Source: Planococcus citri
Lineage: Eukaryota > Arthropoda > Insecta > Hemiptera > Pseudococcidae
Assembly (NCBI RefSeq): GCF_950023065.1
Contig: NC_088680.1
Coordinates: 47,108,559 to 47,172,558, forward strand
DNA length: 64,000 bases
Reading direction: 5' to 3'
Shown: positions 20,466-33,984 of the stretch, in pieces
Numbering within the stretch: position 1 is the first letter of the stretch
How the letters are laid out: each line of letters opens with the position of its first letter
Notes under the pieces: model-generated
Database searches by the model: none
The model's input: the letters and a program-made list of their open reading frames with translations, nothing else
What the model was told of the DNA's origin: nothing
Translations under genes and position numbers: made by a program

Positions 20466-23400
20466 CTATACCAACGTTTTCGAAAAAAGGGGCTCGATTT
20501 GATCGTAAAAGATTTGTATTTGAAGAAAAGTCGGTCTCTCACGCTTTGCGTGAATGTTTTTTTCTTCCATAAACGTGTTCGAAATGATCACTCACAGGTT
20601 GAAAAATGATTTTAGTTTTTCTCACCGTGATTTGTCCTGTTCAGTGTTCTGTTCCCCAGTTTGTTTTTAATGATTTCTCATCTCTGTTCTGCGTTTTGTT
20701 CAAAAACATTTTTTTTCATGTTGTGAGTTTTTTTTCATTTAGTTTTTTCAGAACAATGCGAAAATGACGTTCGAATTTTTTAAAAGTTCACTGACGCTTA
20801 ACTATAGGTACCTAACTTACTCGTACGTGTTTTTTTTATGCTTGAGGATTTTCTGAGTTGTAATCGAAGGGTTAAAGAGGTCAACTTTCATTCATAGAAG
20901 TACTCCTATCGAGTTTTCTCGACCCTATGCCCCTGATCCTGTATTTTCCCCTCTTTTAAAAAAGCTTCATGCATATAGCCCACAAATACAAGAAAGACAT
21001 ACCGATGCTCGTTATCGAATAATTCCACCCTTCGAATCGAACGTGTAAACAAACTTTCATACATTTGTGCAATTCGTGTTGCAGCATTTTCGTGTCCAAA
21101 ACACCCCACATATGTTTCTGAACCGTCGGACTCTCAGAGTCAGCAAATACCTAAGCATCGAAGTATGCAGCAGAACAACAAATATAGCAAAATACATGAT
21201 AACGAATAAAAAGGGGCTAATCTTTAAACTACTCGTACGAGTATGCATGTATCGCGACGAGTGGAAAGAAAAAGCATACGTACCTACTTATGGATAAAAA
21301 TGCGTAAACACGACGCGTATAATACCTACTTAAAATAAGCGGAAAAGGAAATCTAAAAACAATAAACATATTAGACTGCACGGTGTACTCTCCCTATGCA
21401 AAAGAAAGCGGAAAACTGAAGCAAGTTAGAATAGGGGTAGCTACGTCTACAGTATTTACTCCGAATATAATAACTGGGTAAATATAGATGTATATCTAAC
21501 AACTACAACATATACTATATTCCGTTTACATATTAAATGCGATACTTTGACCAATATTTGGAGTTTTATTTTCCCATCCGTTAATTGAATTCACTTCAAA
21601 GAATGGATTAAATACGCGTGCCTTATACCTTCATACTCGTCACGGTGTAAGAAGAGAAGAGCGAAGAGATGCGGATGATAGTGGCATCGTCGTGAAATAC
21701 CTCGTTTATAATACGCCAAAATAAGATATTCAAAGCGAGTGGTGATTTATTTACATAATAATATGCACGTAGAAAGAAAACAAACACGCGGAAGAATGCT
21801 GTTAGCTGGCGAAACTTTTTCTACGATTTTTTCCCCCCTACTTGATTCTCAGTCTGTCTTTATGTTATACACCAAATTGGCGTAAAGTTAAACATCCAAT
21901 TATAATTATGCGTTGAAAAAAATCGCATAATAAAAACAAAAAGTACGTAAAATCACGTTGAAAGTGAATTATATGGGTTTTCATGGTCGCGACGACGACG
22001 ATGCGCAAAGAGATAGAGAAAAATATCCCCGAAACAATCGCTAATGATTATTTCATGCCTGAACGCTTAAGTTTATACATCAAAAACAAACTACAGCTGA
22101 TTTCTACGCCGCAAGATAATAAGGTATATCTTTCACTTTGAAGTGTATATCTTATGCTTTTTTTTTCTCAACTGTTTCAATTATTATATTTTTAATAGCA
22201 TCCCCGAGCTAAAATAGAAGAAAATTTGAATACGAAAATATGGTTGAAAAAAAAAGATTGAAAATTACATTTTTTTTTCAGTGTAAGTTACTACGAAAAG
22301 TGGGTACGCAGGCGTATAAAATTCACTCCCCATTAGGCACATTTTTAAAAGCAGAATATGCTAGAGGTGAAATTAATATTCTTCGTGCATACAGTTGTTT
22401 GAAAAAAAAATCGCATTAGCGGATAATTGAAAGGAAATACGAGATAAATGCCGAATGTTTCCATGAACAGCTATATCGTATACCTAGACCTATACCCTGT
22501 GCCTATTTATAGGGGTACTAGTGGAAAAAAAAGCAAAGCAATTGACAAGGATGAATGGGGTCGATTGATGAAGTGTTATTAATCACGATGCAATGATTTT
22601 TCGTCACCTTTTTATTTCAATTAAAATATTTCAAAGGAATCATTTCGCCGGAAGCTATATACACGCGGATTTATACCTACACTTTTATAAAGAAAGAATT
22701 TCCAACGTGGCGGGTTTATATCGGTCACGTATATACAACTTTTACTTTAAGCTTTCCTCCGAAAATGAAGTAGAAATACGAGTACCTATATATATAAGAA
22801 GGAAAATGATATCTTGTTGCAAGTTTCTCTTTCGTCGAGTACGATTGCAATGTTTTTCGTTGATCCTTTTTCGATTTATACTCGCAAAAGCACCTTCGGG
22901 CCATTTTACTTTTTAATTCTGCTTTTTCAGCGTTGATTGAAAATAATGCGGATTAGTATCGTTATTTTCGCGAAATTTTACTTCGAGACGACGACGGTTT
23001 ATAAATACGTATATTTAATATTGTTCCGTCGATGGGGGAGGGGAAGGGGAGGACATGAAAAGAATAAACTTGAAAGAGAATTATGCACGTAGATTGGATT
23101 TTATTAGGTGACTGTTTAGTTGAGTGCTGAAATTGGAATAGTCTGTTGTAATGATGATGGGTATTTAAAACAAAGTACGAGTACTCGAGTAGGTAGGTGG
23201 TATCTAGGTACATTAAAATTGATGAAGTTTATTTGTTTGCATTTTTTCCCTAATATTTTGCAATCAAAACGTGTAAAAAAATAATTTTATTAGATTTCTG
23301 CAATGAATTTTGAACACCATTCTTCGAGAGTAGGCGTGACCTTTTTCAAAAGTGATGCTGAATAATTGAGCTTAAAACTTGACTTAGTTATTTTTTTATT

Positions 23401-23898
23401 GAAATATCCGCCAGTTTTGAAGAACAATCTTATCAATTTTCAAATGCTGAATTTCATTTTTTGATTTTAGGTGATTTTTAAAAAATCCAAAATTGATCTA
23501 TTTTCCCAGAAAAAATTGAAATTCAATCAAATGGAGATGAAAAAAATGAACTATGGTTTATGCCCTATTTTTGATCTTTAATAATTAATTGGTGGGGGTC
23601 TTGAGGAGCTCTGAATCCATTCAATACGTACCTATAAGTAAATTTTTGGATTTTTCAATTTTGTACTCGTAATTTGCATATAAATTTATGTCTGGCAATT
23701 TTTTTGATCTAGCGTGTTGGTATTTCTCGAAAGAACCAAAATAAAATTCAGCACCATTAAATTCAGATAGGTATTATATAGTCTGTGTGAACCTCTGAGC
23801 CAAATTTAGGGGGCCTCGTACCTATACTTTTCCATTTGAGGATGTTTTCAGAGTTTCGTCCAGTTCCTTCCAAGAGAATGGTTCGTGTTGGTGATCCT
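20466..23898. other. Non-coding sequence, higher CpG, no recognisable gene
   Basis: Contains many TACGTA, TACCTA and TACGAGTA motifs and scattered short frames (20906-21109 -, 21067-21297 +, 22593-22916 +) with no domain. No tRNA or splice-bounded exon is seen. From about 23220 it becomes more AT-rich. Confidence 0.45.
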
Positions 23899-23934
23899 GA
23901 TCAATTGATAATCATGATTGATTATCAATTGATC
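23899..23934. repeat. Perfect 15-bp inverted repeat
   Basis: GATCAATTGATAATC, a 6-base spacer ATGATT, then the exact reverse complement of the first arm. Each arm itself contains the palindrome CAATTG. It may be a small cruciform or a remnant of a larger inverted repeat; no flanking target duplication is apparent. Confidence 0.8.
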
Positions 23935-24239
23935 GAATGCTGAAAATAAATTTTTCGAACTTTTAAAATATTATTGATTATTGATCAGCACTATTAACAG
24001 GTGATTGATCTCATTGAAACTCGAAAGATCGATGTCTTTTGGACTCAATCAAGTTCGACTCTGAAACATCAATAATTTTTGTTCTGTATTGAAAGTTGGT
24101 TTTTGCTATAGGAACTAGAAAGCCAAATTGGGGAAAATTGATAAGTTTTTGGTTATTTCTCTCAATTTTCAGTACTTTTAGGGAAAAAAATGAATTAGAA
24201 ATAAGATCATCTTTTGAAGATTGAAATCAACCCCTTTCA

Positions 24240-24430
24240 GAAACGAACAATTTTTGAAAATTTTGACAATATAAGGGACACTTTTCAACAAAATTGTGCT
24301 AAAAATGAGCACTTCGGACTATTTTAACAAATTGACACTTTTTGATATTTATCAGCAAGTTTGGCAAAAAAAAACAGGACTTCTGTTTGGCAATTTTGAA
24401 ACAAATAGAGGACTTTTTGAACGCGATAGT
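24240..24430. repeat. Dispersed repeat related to sequence at 59.69-59.9 kb
   Basis: GTTTGGCAATTTTGAAAC preceded by AAAACAGGACTT and AGCAAGTTTGGCAAA matches, in opposite orientation, the stretch at about 59690-59760 next to the 59.9-60.9 kb minisatellite. The upstream words ACAAATTGACACTTTTTGA also resemble that region. Overlapping open frames in two phases (24296-24622 and 24342-24572) reflect repeat sequence, not a gene. Confidence 0.55.
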
Positions 24431-25777
24431 AAATTTTTTGGTTCTTTGGGATGGGGAGGAAGCTCAAAAAATTATGGACTTGAAACTTTCAAGAATTGGC
24501 GTGTCCATAAAAAAGAAGTGGTCAAAAAAACCTGTTCATCTCACAGAAAAATTCATATTTTTGAATTTTTAAATTTCAATCTGATCAAAATACTTATTAA
24601 TATTTTAAGAGGGGATCAGTAGGATAACCCTGGGTTATGCTCAGTACTCATGCATGAAGTAAAATATTGGGCATTTTATTTTTTGATATTTGAAGTGAAG
24701 TAGGTAGGTTCCCAATAAATTCAGATATACTTATTCAAAAATATTCGAATTGAATGTGAACATCATTTCACTCGCCTTAACAAATTCTACTCGAAAAAAA
24801 TTGCTCCTGAAATACGAGTAAGTTCAATATTTACTAAATAATTCCTGGAATAAAAGTAGTATTTTTATTCTCAAAAGTCTTAATCATATTGAAACGTCAA
24901 AATTTAGGAATGAAAATGATTGTTGCTGTACGCAAAACGGAAAAATTCCAAATCATGAAATTTGCTATAATTTTGGATCAAAATGTTCAAATATCAAACG
25001 AATACCTAAGTAAAAATGTTCATTTTTAGGAAACAAAATATTTGAAAATATTTGAAATGAACTTTGGCTTTATTTTAAAGGAAATTTTCTGAAGTGGAAA
25101 ATGATTTTGTTTCTTTTGTAATCAGGACGCTACCAAAAAAAAAAACACACCCAAAAAAATATGGAGTTGTCCTAAAACTGATAAGTTTTTATAATATCTG
25201 CTGCTTCGAATCAATTATTTCAACCATTGTTTTTTTTTTTTTTTTGTAGAACTGGGAAATTTGAAAGTCTAATGGAAGTATCAGAATGACTTCGAACCAC
25301 CTCCTGTGGATTATGAGAAGGTAAAAAATCAGAGGTAATTCTAATTTCAGGTTTTCACGGTAGCCCGTTTGCCAAACGAAAAATCCCAATTTGAAAAAAA
25401 AAAAAAACTAGAAAAATTTTGGATTTTTAAAGATTTTATTTTGACAATTTGATGACAATTTTTTTCACAACTGGAAAATTCAAAAGTTGGTCCTAAGGTC
25501 TGTAAGGCTTGAGAATCGGTTGATTCCAATGAATAAAAATTGTGTGCAAGCCTTTCAACTTCTCATCTTAATTTTTTTAGATTTCAATTTCTTCATGAAA
25601 AATGAGTCAAATTTAAAGTTTCAAAAACTCAACAAAACTCTTGAAATGGAATTCTGTACCCAAAATGGACTGCTCCTTTACTTTTAAATGCTCACGTACG
25701 TTCAATTTTTCTTTGTCCTACCCAAAAATTTCAGTCAATAGAGGTGAATTAATTTATTTCTTGGATAGAAAATGAGA
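24431..25777. other. AT-rich non-coding stretch
   Basis: No gene is seen. Several A or T runs (25138-25147, 25230-25246, 25395-25408) and short frames without domains. It forms the 3' flank (on the minus strand) of the LINE at 25778-27047. Confidence 0.4.
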
Positions 25778-27047
25778 ATTTTTTTGGTGTTTATAATTGC
25801 ATGATTATTACACCCGTGGAGAAAGGGATTAAGATTTGGTCTATTAAGTTGGTGTTTTTTTGTAGGGTTATGAATTTTTGGATTTCAGAAGGGTTATCTG
25901 GGATAGTCATTGAATTTGAGTCTATTTGGAGAAATAGTCTTGTTTGCTGTAATTCAGGACAGGTGAATAGTAAATGTTGGATGGATGTAGGTTCATTTTC
26001 ACAGAATTGACTGGGGGGTTTTGGAATTTTTTGATAGAGATGGTTGTGTGTGATTTTAGAGTGACCTATTCTTAGACGGGTTATAATTATTTCTTCTCTT
26101 CTGTTTAAGTGATCAAGGTTCTTCCAGAGGTAGATTGTTTTTTTGTGTTGAAAGAGTTTGTTTGATGTCTGTGATGACCAGAAATGTTGCCATTTAGAGT
26201 GAGTATTTTGTGTAAAGAAGGATTTTATATCGTCAGGGGTGAAAATTGTGAAGGAAGGGGGTTAGTGGCTGATTTTTCATAGGTGTCAACAATTTCATTT
26301 CCTTCAGCAACGCCGACATGACTAGCAGTATACATAAGGTGGATGGCGTGGTTTGAATTTTGGAGATCTAGCAGAATTTTGTGAATATTTTGAACAGTAG
26401 GGTAATCTGAAAAAATGTTTTGTATTGAGATCAAAGAGCTAAGAGAGTCTTTTTGTATTGAAAAGTTTTTGTTTTCAAGCTGTGTGGTGGATATGTTCAA
26501 AAGACAATGGTGAATTGCAAGAAGTTCGGCAGTATATATTGAAGAGACCTCATGAATTTTAAAATTGAAAATTTTTTCATTTAGTTATTGAGAAAGCTTA
26601 TCCGGTATGTAGGTTAGAGATTTTAGAACCATCAGTAAATCATACTAAAATTGAATTCTGTGTAGTTTGATATGAGTTCAAGATAGTGGCTTTTAATTTC
26701 TAATAGGGAATGTTTTTTTTTTTTTTTTGGATAATTTCTCAATTGAAAATCAATTTGTATGGGGCTTTAATAGCCAAGGAGGGTAGGTTATGAGGTTTTG
26801 AATGAGATTTTTAATATCAATTTCAAGGTTTTTTATTTCAGAGATGAACTTGGCAAGTGGGTTGTCATTTTGTTGTAAATGATGTAAGCTGTATATTGAG
26901 ATACGATTTTGGAGGGGATGTGATGGATTAGCTGAGAGACTTATGTAATGAATTTATTTGTTACTAGTGATTTTCTGAAATTTGAGGGTAGTTCTGCAGC
27001 TTCACAGTAGATACTATCAATGGGTGAGGAGTAAAGAGCTCCAATGT
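25778..27047 (-). pseudogene. 5'-truncated LINE ORF2 tail with RNase H domain, copy 2
   Basis: Minus-strand copy of the same LINE family as 47690-49053. From its 5' side it reads IGALYSSPIDSIYCEAAELP (about 27046-26986), then FTDGSK with a premature stop shortly after (about 26640-26590), then KDSLSSLISIQN and ASHVGVAEGNEIVD in the open frame 26500-26225. LNRREEIIITRLRIGH follows near 26120-26060, then the zinc knuckle SQFC...IQHLLFTCPEL near 26010-25955. These are the RNase H and terminal zinc-knuckle parts of ORF2. The aspartates of TDGS and KDSL and the final D (EIVD) are present, but stops and frame changes make it inactive. The 3' terminus has a small hairpin (25786-25814) and a short A tail (T run on the plus strand, 25779-25785). 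It begins abruptly at about 27047, typical of incomplete reverse transcription. Confidence 0.85.
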
Positions 27048-30000
27048 AAATCGTCACTTCTAGTATATCAAAATTAATCGAGTGAATAAACATGAAAAAC
27101 ATTAATTAGATAATGTGAATGATTTCTTGTACAAATCTATCCTCTCACGAATGTTTTGAAATACGGTGTTGAAAATTGACTCAAAATATCTTATGGGTAG
27201 TTGCATGCACATTTTTTATGAGAGCAATGCGAACTTAGACTATTGAAAATTTTTACCACATACTTTGTATTTTCATCATGACTGTAACTTCTCGCTAGAC
27301 TTCGTCTTTTTTCCAAATTCTAAAAAGCAGATAAACAAAGTCTCTCTCCCCTAAAAGGACACCCTGTATACAGTAAAATTTATGTCAAGTACTCGCGTAA
27401 AACTTACGAATTGAAAATTTTCAAATCAAATTATAACGCCAGTGTCGACGAAATTTCGACGTATTTATGATTTTAATTAAGCGCCGCCGACGAATAATAA
27501 AACAACCAAAGTCAACAATGGCAAAAGGTATTTAAAAATATCGCGTACACTATAAGTTGGCTAGTTTTGTAGAGTCGTTCCGGTAAAACCAAAATATTTG
27601 TCTTTCACGCATGGCCAGCTGTTAGAAAAATAAACGATACCGGAGCGCATTTCTAACTAAATTGCAGACGCGATGGAAATTTGGTATTGTTGTTGATTCC
27701 ATCGTGTCGAGTTTTAATTAAAATAACCATAACACCATCAACGATTGCTGACCCGGGTATCAAAAAACATTTATGCAAAATATAAGAATTTTTGTTTTAG
27801 GTATTTCATTCAAGTACGTATCTAAATACCTACCTACCTATCAAGTTTCAACTCTTTTTTTTTGTTGTTCGAATCGAATCTTTGAAAATTATCATTTTTT
27901 TTAAGGGTTAAAAATCGATAAACTTGCCTCACCGATACATAAGAGGGAGATTTCTAAAGACACGTGCTTAATATTTATGTGTACCTCCCTACCTATATAG
28001 ATAGTTGGTATAGAGGTATCGGTGGGTATATGGCACAGTACCTTAAACCCCATCCTCGTATATGGGCCGGAAAATTCTAATTTCACCATTATTCGTAAAG
28101 TTGGTAAAATGAATGGAAACTTAATTCGACGATTATTAGAAAACTGTAAACTATAAACTTTGCTAATCCAGTGTCTCAATATTGAAATACGACTCTATAG
28201 ACCGACTTTTCCTACATGCGGTTTCTTTGTTATGTATAACTATGTATACCAAAGCCGACTAATTTATCTTCCACCAAGAAACCCCGTTGCCCGGTGTATT
28301 TTATTCGAATATGGAAAGAATACACTGTAATCTGAATACCTAACCATTTTTATTGGCATTTTTGACCAAGCTGGGCTACCTATCGTGCCATTGCTGTAGA
28401 TTCGAACAGGTAGCCTTAATTAATGGTTATTTTCACGTTGAATAATATGGTGTTTTCGTATACATAGGTAAATCAATCCTTTGTGAAGTTATTGAGAGGT
28501 CATTGAGCCAACTTTCACGAGTCACGATTATTAAGAAATATTTTTTTATTCGTCTTATTCGAGAAATTTAATTCGATAAAGTATCAACGACAAAAAAAAA
28601 GGAACTGACTGAATTAGCATCATCGTTGCGTGCGTTTAGGTATCTATAAATTGCTCGAATCAATTCAAAAGCGAAAAAATTCGTCCTTTTGAAAGGTTCA
28701 TATTTTTTACCCATCCATTCATCGCAGACTGATACCTATTGGAAAAACTGCATTGTTTCCAGAAATAAACACGAGCCATAAATATCTAAAATGAAATTTT
28801 TTCTTCAGTTCAGTCAAATTACCCAACTTTATATTCCTTTCGTAGAAATTAGCTTTTATTTCGCTACGTTTTACGAGTTGAAATAGAAATAATAGGTACC
28901 TAAGTAAATACCTACTCGCCTCGTGGAAAGAAAAATTGAAGGAAAAAAAATGAACTCTTTTTTAAAAATAAATAAAAAGAACTTTTGACAGGAAATGACT
29001 TACGAGTAAAATGCTCGCGTATTCTGTAAAGTTAGGTACCAGAAAATGTTTTGTGAAATTTTGATTAAAAGTCTTAAAACAAAAACCTCGAGAGACGAGA
29101 ACAGAGAACGGCATTGAAAACATGAAAAGAAAATTAAACAAATTTGTCTAGGAATTTGATTAAGCGTGACAAAGTGTAAAGAAAAACAGCCGAAAATTCA
29201 TTTATCGTGATTATGTTTTGATTATTAGAGAGAGTTGAGCATAAAGTGGTGGTAACATTTTATCGTGACAATTTTTTTTTTTTGGACTCATTGATGCCTA
29301 AAGCTGATGGAAAAATTGTAAATACTTAAAATTAGTTGAGATCTGAGCAACATTTTAAATTTTGGTCTCATCAAAAAAGTTGTGGAAAGGCTAATAATGA
29401 AATTTGACGTGTGGAATTCTGATTTGAAATACTTCTGTAGAGCATCGTACTAAAAAGAAACGACGAAATGTGCGATATTGAAGAGAGCATCAATCCCTTT
29501 CCCTTCGAATAAGCTCGCGTGTAATTTGGTTTACTGCACGTGATTTTATAAAAGGGGTGGATCACAATCAAAGCACCCACCAGGTGGATATTAAGCTGTG
29601 CGATGCACTTCATGCTATATTAATCTGTCTGCGTGAGCATTGGTGCAATATGCACTTACTTTTGAATGATTTGCATAATTAAATTTCGAAGAACTTGACC
29701 TTTGATTGATGAAAACTTGAAAACATCCGTGTAGTGATATCCAGATCCACTCATTATAAAAGAAGCGACGTTAATCAACCAAATTAGTCGGATGAAATTT
29801 TATGCATTTTTCACCAATGAAAGTGAATATTTTTTTCAGCCCTTCCATACTCAGTTCTGGTAGACTACATCATCAAAAAACTATAGTCAAAATTTAACCA
29901 CAATAACTTCGAACTGAAGTGACAAAAAACTCATTAAATACTAATCGTGAACGCTGCATAGGTAATATATTCAAGCTTCAAAAACACTGAAAGGCTTTTA

Positions 30001-30609
30001 TATGCTCGGTCGAGAGCTAAAACTGTTGCACGAAAAGCTGAAAGTTTCCTGGATATGTTCCACATATTGAACAAACGTTGTCGAGGTGCATTTTAACTAG
30101 CCGTAACAGGTAGCCTATAATCTCGAACTGTTGCTATATCTACCCTAGTGCTCCACGTGAAAGTATATAATTTCAGCTGCGATGGAGATTTAAAATATAC
30201 GTACAGGTTTTTTTTTATCGAGATGGGAGTTTCGAGAGTTTCCTTTTTGTGCTGGCAATTGTGACGATGAGAAAATTTTGATACATATTTTTTGCGATGA
30301 GAATTTTCATGATAGGTAAGGAAAGTTATTGAGAATACGATATGAATCAGCAAAACTCTTCTTGTTTCTAGCCCTGAACATGACGAATCAACATTTTTGA
30401 AACGAATGTCGGTAGGTATCATATATTTTGAAGCTCCAGTCACTAAAATTTCAGTTGTCTTTAGCTTTTTTTGGGAGGGGGCGCGGAGGTAAAAATATTT
30501 AAAAAACTGAAAATCATCATTTTCCTGTAAATTTTATTTTGATTTCAAAAACCTATCATTTCAGTAAATTTTACTCATACATTGATTCTGATTATTAAAA
30601 TCTGATTTT
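27048..30609. other. Non-coding sequence without recognisable genes
   Basis: Moderately CpG-containing sequence with TACCTA motifs. The word ACACCCTGTATA (27361-27372) is the reverse of the TACAGGGTGT motif seen near 33773. Frames at 27901-28179 (-), 29371-29613 (-) and 30093-30443 (-) have no domain. No RNA gene is seen. Confidence 0.45.
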
Positions 30610-31250
30610 GAATTCTGAAGCCTCCAGCAGATTTTTGAAAAATAAATTTCCACAAAATTTAATCCAATTAAGTTGGGAAGCTAAATTCACTTATTTCAGA
30701 CCGTCCTGGAGCCTCCAGCCGTATTCAGAAAATTTCTGATTTACAGAAAGGTGCCTTGAAACCGTGCAAATTAGTTAACTAGGTACTTACCAAGTAGGTA
30801 TACCTATGCTTGATACTGATTAAGTGATTAGTAAAGACCCTCTGGACTAATTAATTTTATGACGTTTTTGGGAAACTGGAATTTTCAAACAATTTCTGGA
30901 GGTTCAGAAATGGCTTGAAACTACCTCTAATTGACTTAGAATGTTCAAGTTGAGATATAGTTGGTAGATGCAGTGAATTTTAGCTTTCCAAACTTCATTG
31001 GATAAAATTTTATGAAAATTTCAATCTTCAAAAATCTACTGCAGACTCCAGAGCTGCTGAAAACACTTTGAAACCGGTTCCACTTGATTTTGGAGGTCAA
31101 TAATAGAACACACACCAACTTTTCAGCTTTATTGGTCAATTTGGTAAAATTTTGATTTTTTTGTCCTACTTTTGGCTCTTTGATTTTAAAAAATCCACGA
31201 AAAATCGAAAAATGTGCTTTAACACCTGAAATTTGGGCTAAAGATCTATT
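30610..31250. repeat. Remnant of the CTGGAGGCTCC fold-back family
   Basis: GAAGCCTCCAGCAGATTTTTG near 30617 and GTCCTGGAGCCTCCAGCC near 30703 lie in one orientation. AAAATCTACTGCAGACTCC near 31029, followed by GAAACCGGTTCCACTTGATT, AGGTCAATAATAG, CAGCTTTATTGGTCAATTTG and the ATTTTGATTTTTT words, lie in the opposite orientation. The same word order occurs in the arms at 10316-10572 and 33985-34950. Arms here are short and diverged, so this is an old copy. The open frame 30945-31283 (-) corresponds in position to frames in the other copies and is not a gene. Confidence 0.65.
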
Positions 31251-33913
31251 TTCGAATGTTATGTAAATTTTAGTTTTGTCCAATTCAATTCACCAGCTCT
31301 TTTGGCTCGGGTCAACTGAACCAAAAAAATTCATTTTTGAAACTTCTATAAATTAAAAAAAAAAACAACAATTTTTTATAAGCCTCAATGCGAATTATAC
31401 AGCATCGATAAAATTGTAATTTCCATCTTTTATGTCACTTTAAAAAAGTTATCATTTCATGCGGTAAAATTGGTACAAATTTTTTTTCCATAGCAAATCA
31501 TTAGCCCCCCCCCCCCCGGAGAAAAACCCTGTAGTCTTGTTTCTGTCAGGTTGAATAATTTTGCGAAATCGAATAAAAAGACAAAAACCAAAATCAATTG
31601 CACAACTTCAATTCAAGTACCCAAACTTGAAAAAAAAGGTGAAGAAAAATTCATAAGAGAGAGGGGATACAATTTTGAAGGCCAGTCCACACTTGCCCAA
31701 AACCTACGCAAGAAGTACCTAATGAAAACTTGGAAAACAATAATAAAAAGCTCAAAAACACAGAATTTTTGTCGAGTTTTTCAAAAAATCCTATTTGCAA
31801 ATGAAAATAATGATATATTTCTAAATGCATGAATCTTTTAAAAATAACCTTTCAAAAACTAATGAAATTGAAGAAAATTTTATTAAAATTCAGCGAGAAT
31901 TAACTAAAACGTCACAAATACATTAAAAATGACAAAAATACTTTAAAAACTTGTAAGATTTTTGCGAAGTAACTGAAAAATTAGACATTTTTTCAAAAAT
32001 GGAGATACGAGGTAGGCAAGTATTACATATGTACTAACAAAAATTATTTTTAAAATTATCAACTCATTTTGAAAAACCAGCAATAACTACTGCTGAAAAG
32101 AGAACAACTTGTCAGACACAATCCGATTTGAATTAACTCAAGCTACCTACATCATTAAGACCATATCCCAATTCCCTTGCAACCAAAATTTAATAGTATT
32201 TTGGAGTTCATTTTTGGCTTTTTTAGTACATATATTAAAAAAACAAATTCTCAAAATTCCAAACACATTTCGAATATAACCCGCTATAAAATTTTCAAAT
32301 CTTCAAATTGAATGTTTGAACTTCCGAACTTTTCATGATAAATTGAGCTTTCATCTCGAAATTGTGACTGAGTGACCATCAATAGACTCTTTTGTATGTA
32401 AATAGGTTCGTTAACTTCACGTAGATCTCGTTCTGTGCACAGGAAAGTCTCACTTTACCGTCTTATATAGGTAATACGTATGTTCGAATTGAAAATATTC
32501 TACTCGTTTTCCAACGCATTCGATCTCAATTCGCAGGAAATATAAGTCGGACTTGGCGAAAGATGGTTGAAATATACCCACCGTGCACCGTTGTTGGCGC
32601 GACGCAGCGTGTACTATTTCTCGAAATGTAGTTTTTTTCTTCGCTTTTTTCCTTCTTAAAGAAGACATCAAAAGAGTAATAGGCCTTTTTTCAATACGGG
32701 ACCTTTACTTCATTAAAAGTAAATCAGTACGTGTGCGGTAGAAAGACGCATTTTTGACATTTTTGTTATACGCGAATAAAATGTCGCACCGTATATACTC
32801 TTTCGCCCTTTTTTTTTTATTACGATACATTCGGCGTATTCGAGTTGTATGTAGCTAAGGTACGCATAGGAAAGTGCAAAAAAAAAAAAAAATACACCAC
32901 ATCGGATATACGTACCTTATATAGTGTACGAATGGGAAAAAATCGAATGGGAATATTTCATGCGCGAATAATTTTATATACGTGTGCAAAAGTACGTATG
33001 AGAAATTTTACGCGATCACATAAGAGGTATGTAGGTACCATAGTACATATATAAGTGAATAACAAGGGGTGTGCGATATAGTGGAGACCCGAGGAGAAAA
33101 AAGTAAATAGGTACCAAATAGAGTTAGAGAGTATGGAAAGATGTTTGGTGCACATGTATGGGAGGAAAACAAGTAAAAGTATTTAATAAATATCAAAGTC
33201 GTAATTATAATGACAGAGCGATGCTTTTTAGAAGCAGTGTAGGAGAGTACCTATCGCAAGAGCAGTGGCAATGGCAATGGCAGACGCAGTATCAATCAAT
33301 AATTGGTTTCTCGTGTGTCACCAGATGATGGCTTTGGATTACGCAGTGCGTATGGTTTTGTATTTGTACCCAGCTTCGTACCTCTATCTACGTATACCTC
33401 CTGTACGTACGTTTGTTGTATATGTGTTTTTCCCCATGTTCATTCTCGTACGTTTCTACGTTATTGAATTTCACTATGGTTGAGGGTTACAATTTGCGAG
33501 CGCTTTTGATTGAAAATCAGTTGAGTAGAATTAAAAGAGTAGGATTTTAATTGGCGTTGATGTGCGACAAATTATATAGGAGATGGCATCGTGTATATGG
33601 CTGGCGGTTGTGTTATACAGTACGAGTATGGTAGTACTGTCGCTCTCGTCGTCCTCGTTCGAGTGCTATCGCGAGCTTATTTCCCACACAAAATGATTGC
33701 AACTTTATAGACGTCAAGTTTCTTACGCTCGTGTAATTGTTTACAAGAGAGCAGAATGAACATTATTTTACATACAGGGTGTTTCATAATAGATATACTT
33801 ATGTAGTGAATAGGGGATAGGTATGAATGTCAAGGTGCAAGATTTTTGAATGTCATTCATTATGTTTGCAAACAGATTAGGGCGATCAGTGACTAATCTA
33901 AAAAACAATCAAT
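31251..33913. other. Non-coding sequence without recognisable genes
   Basis: A C run of about 13 lies at 31505-31517. From about 32400 there is a more CpG-rich region with many TACGTA and TACCTA motifs. The arthropod-type word ACAGGGTGTTTCATAA is at 33774-33789. Frames at 31551-31832, 32450-32671 (-) and 33265-33483 are not recognised. Confidence 0.45.
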
Positions 33914-33984
33914 CTAGTCGGGGAGCCCGCATAAGGATCTATTGCACCCCCAGTCCCCATCGATCCTCCAGGACAACTGAAAAT

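Noticed and set aside
24296..24622. 108-residue frame and overlapping 76-residue frame
   Set aside because: Lie in a dispersed repeat also found inverted at 59.7 kb, with poly-A shifting the frame; no recognisable domain.
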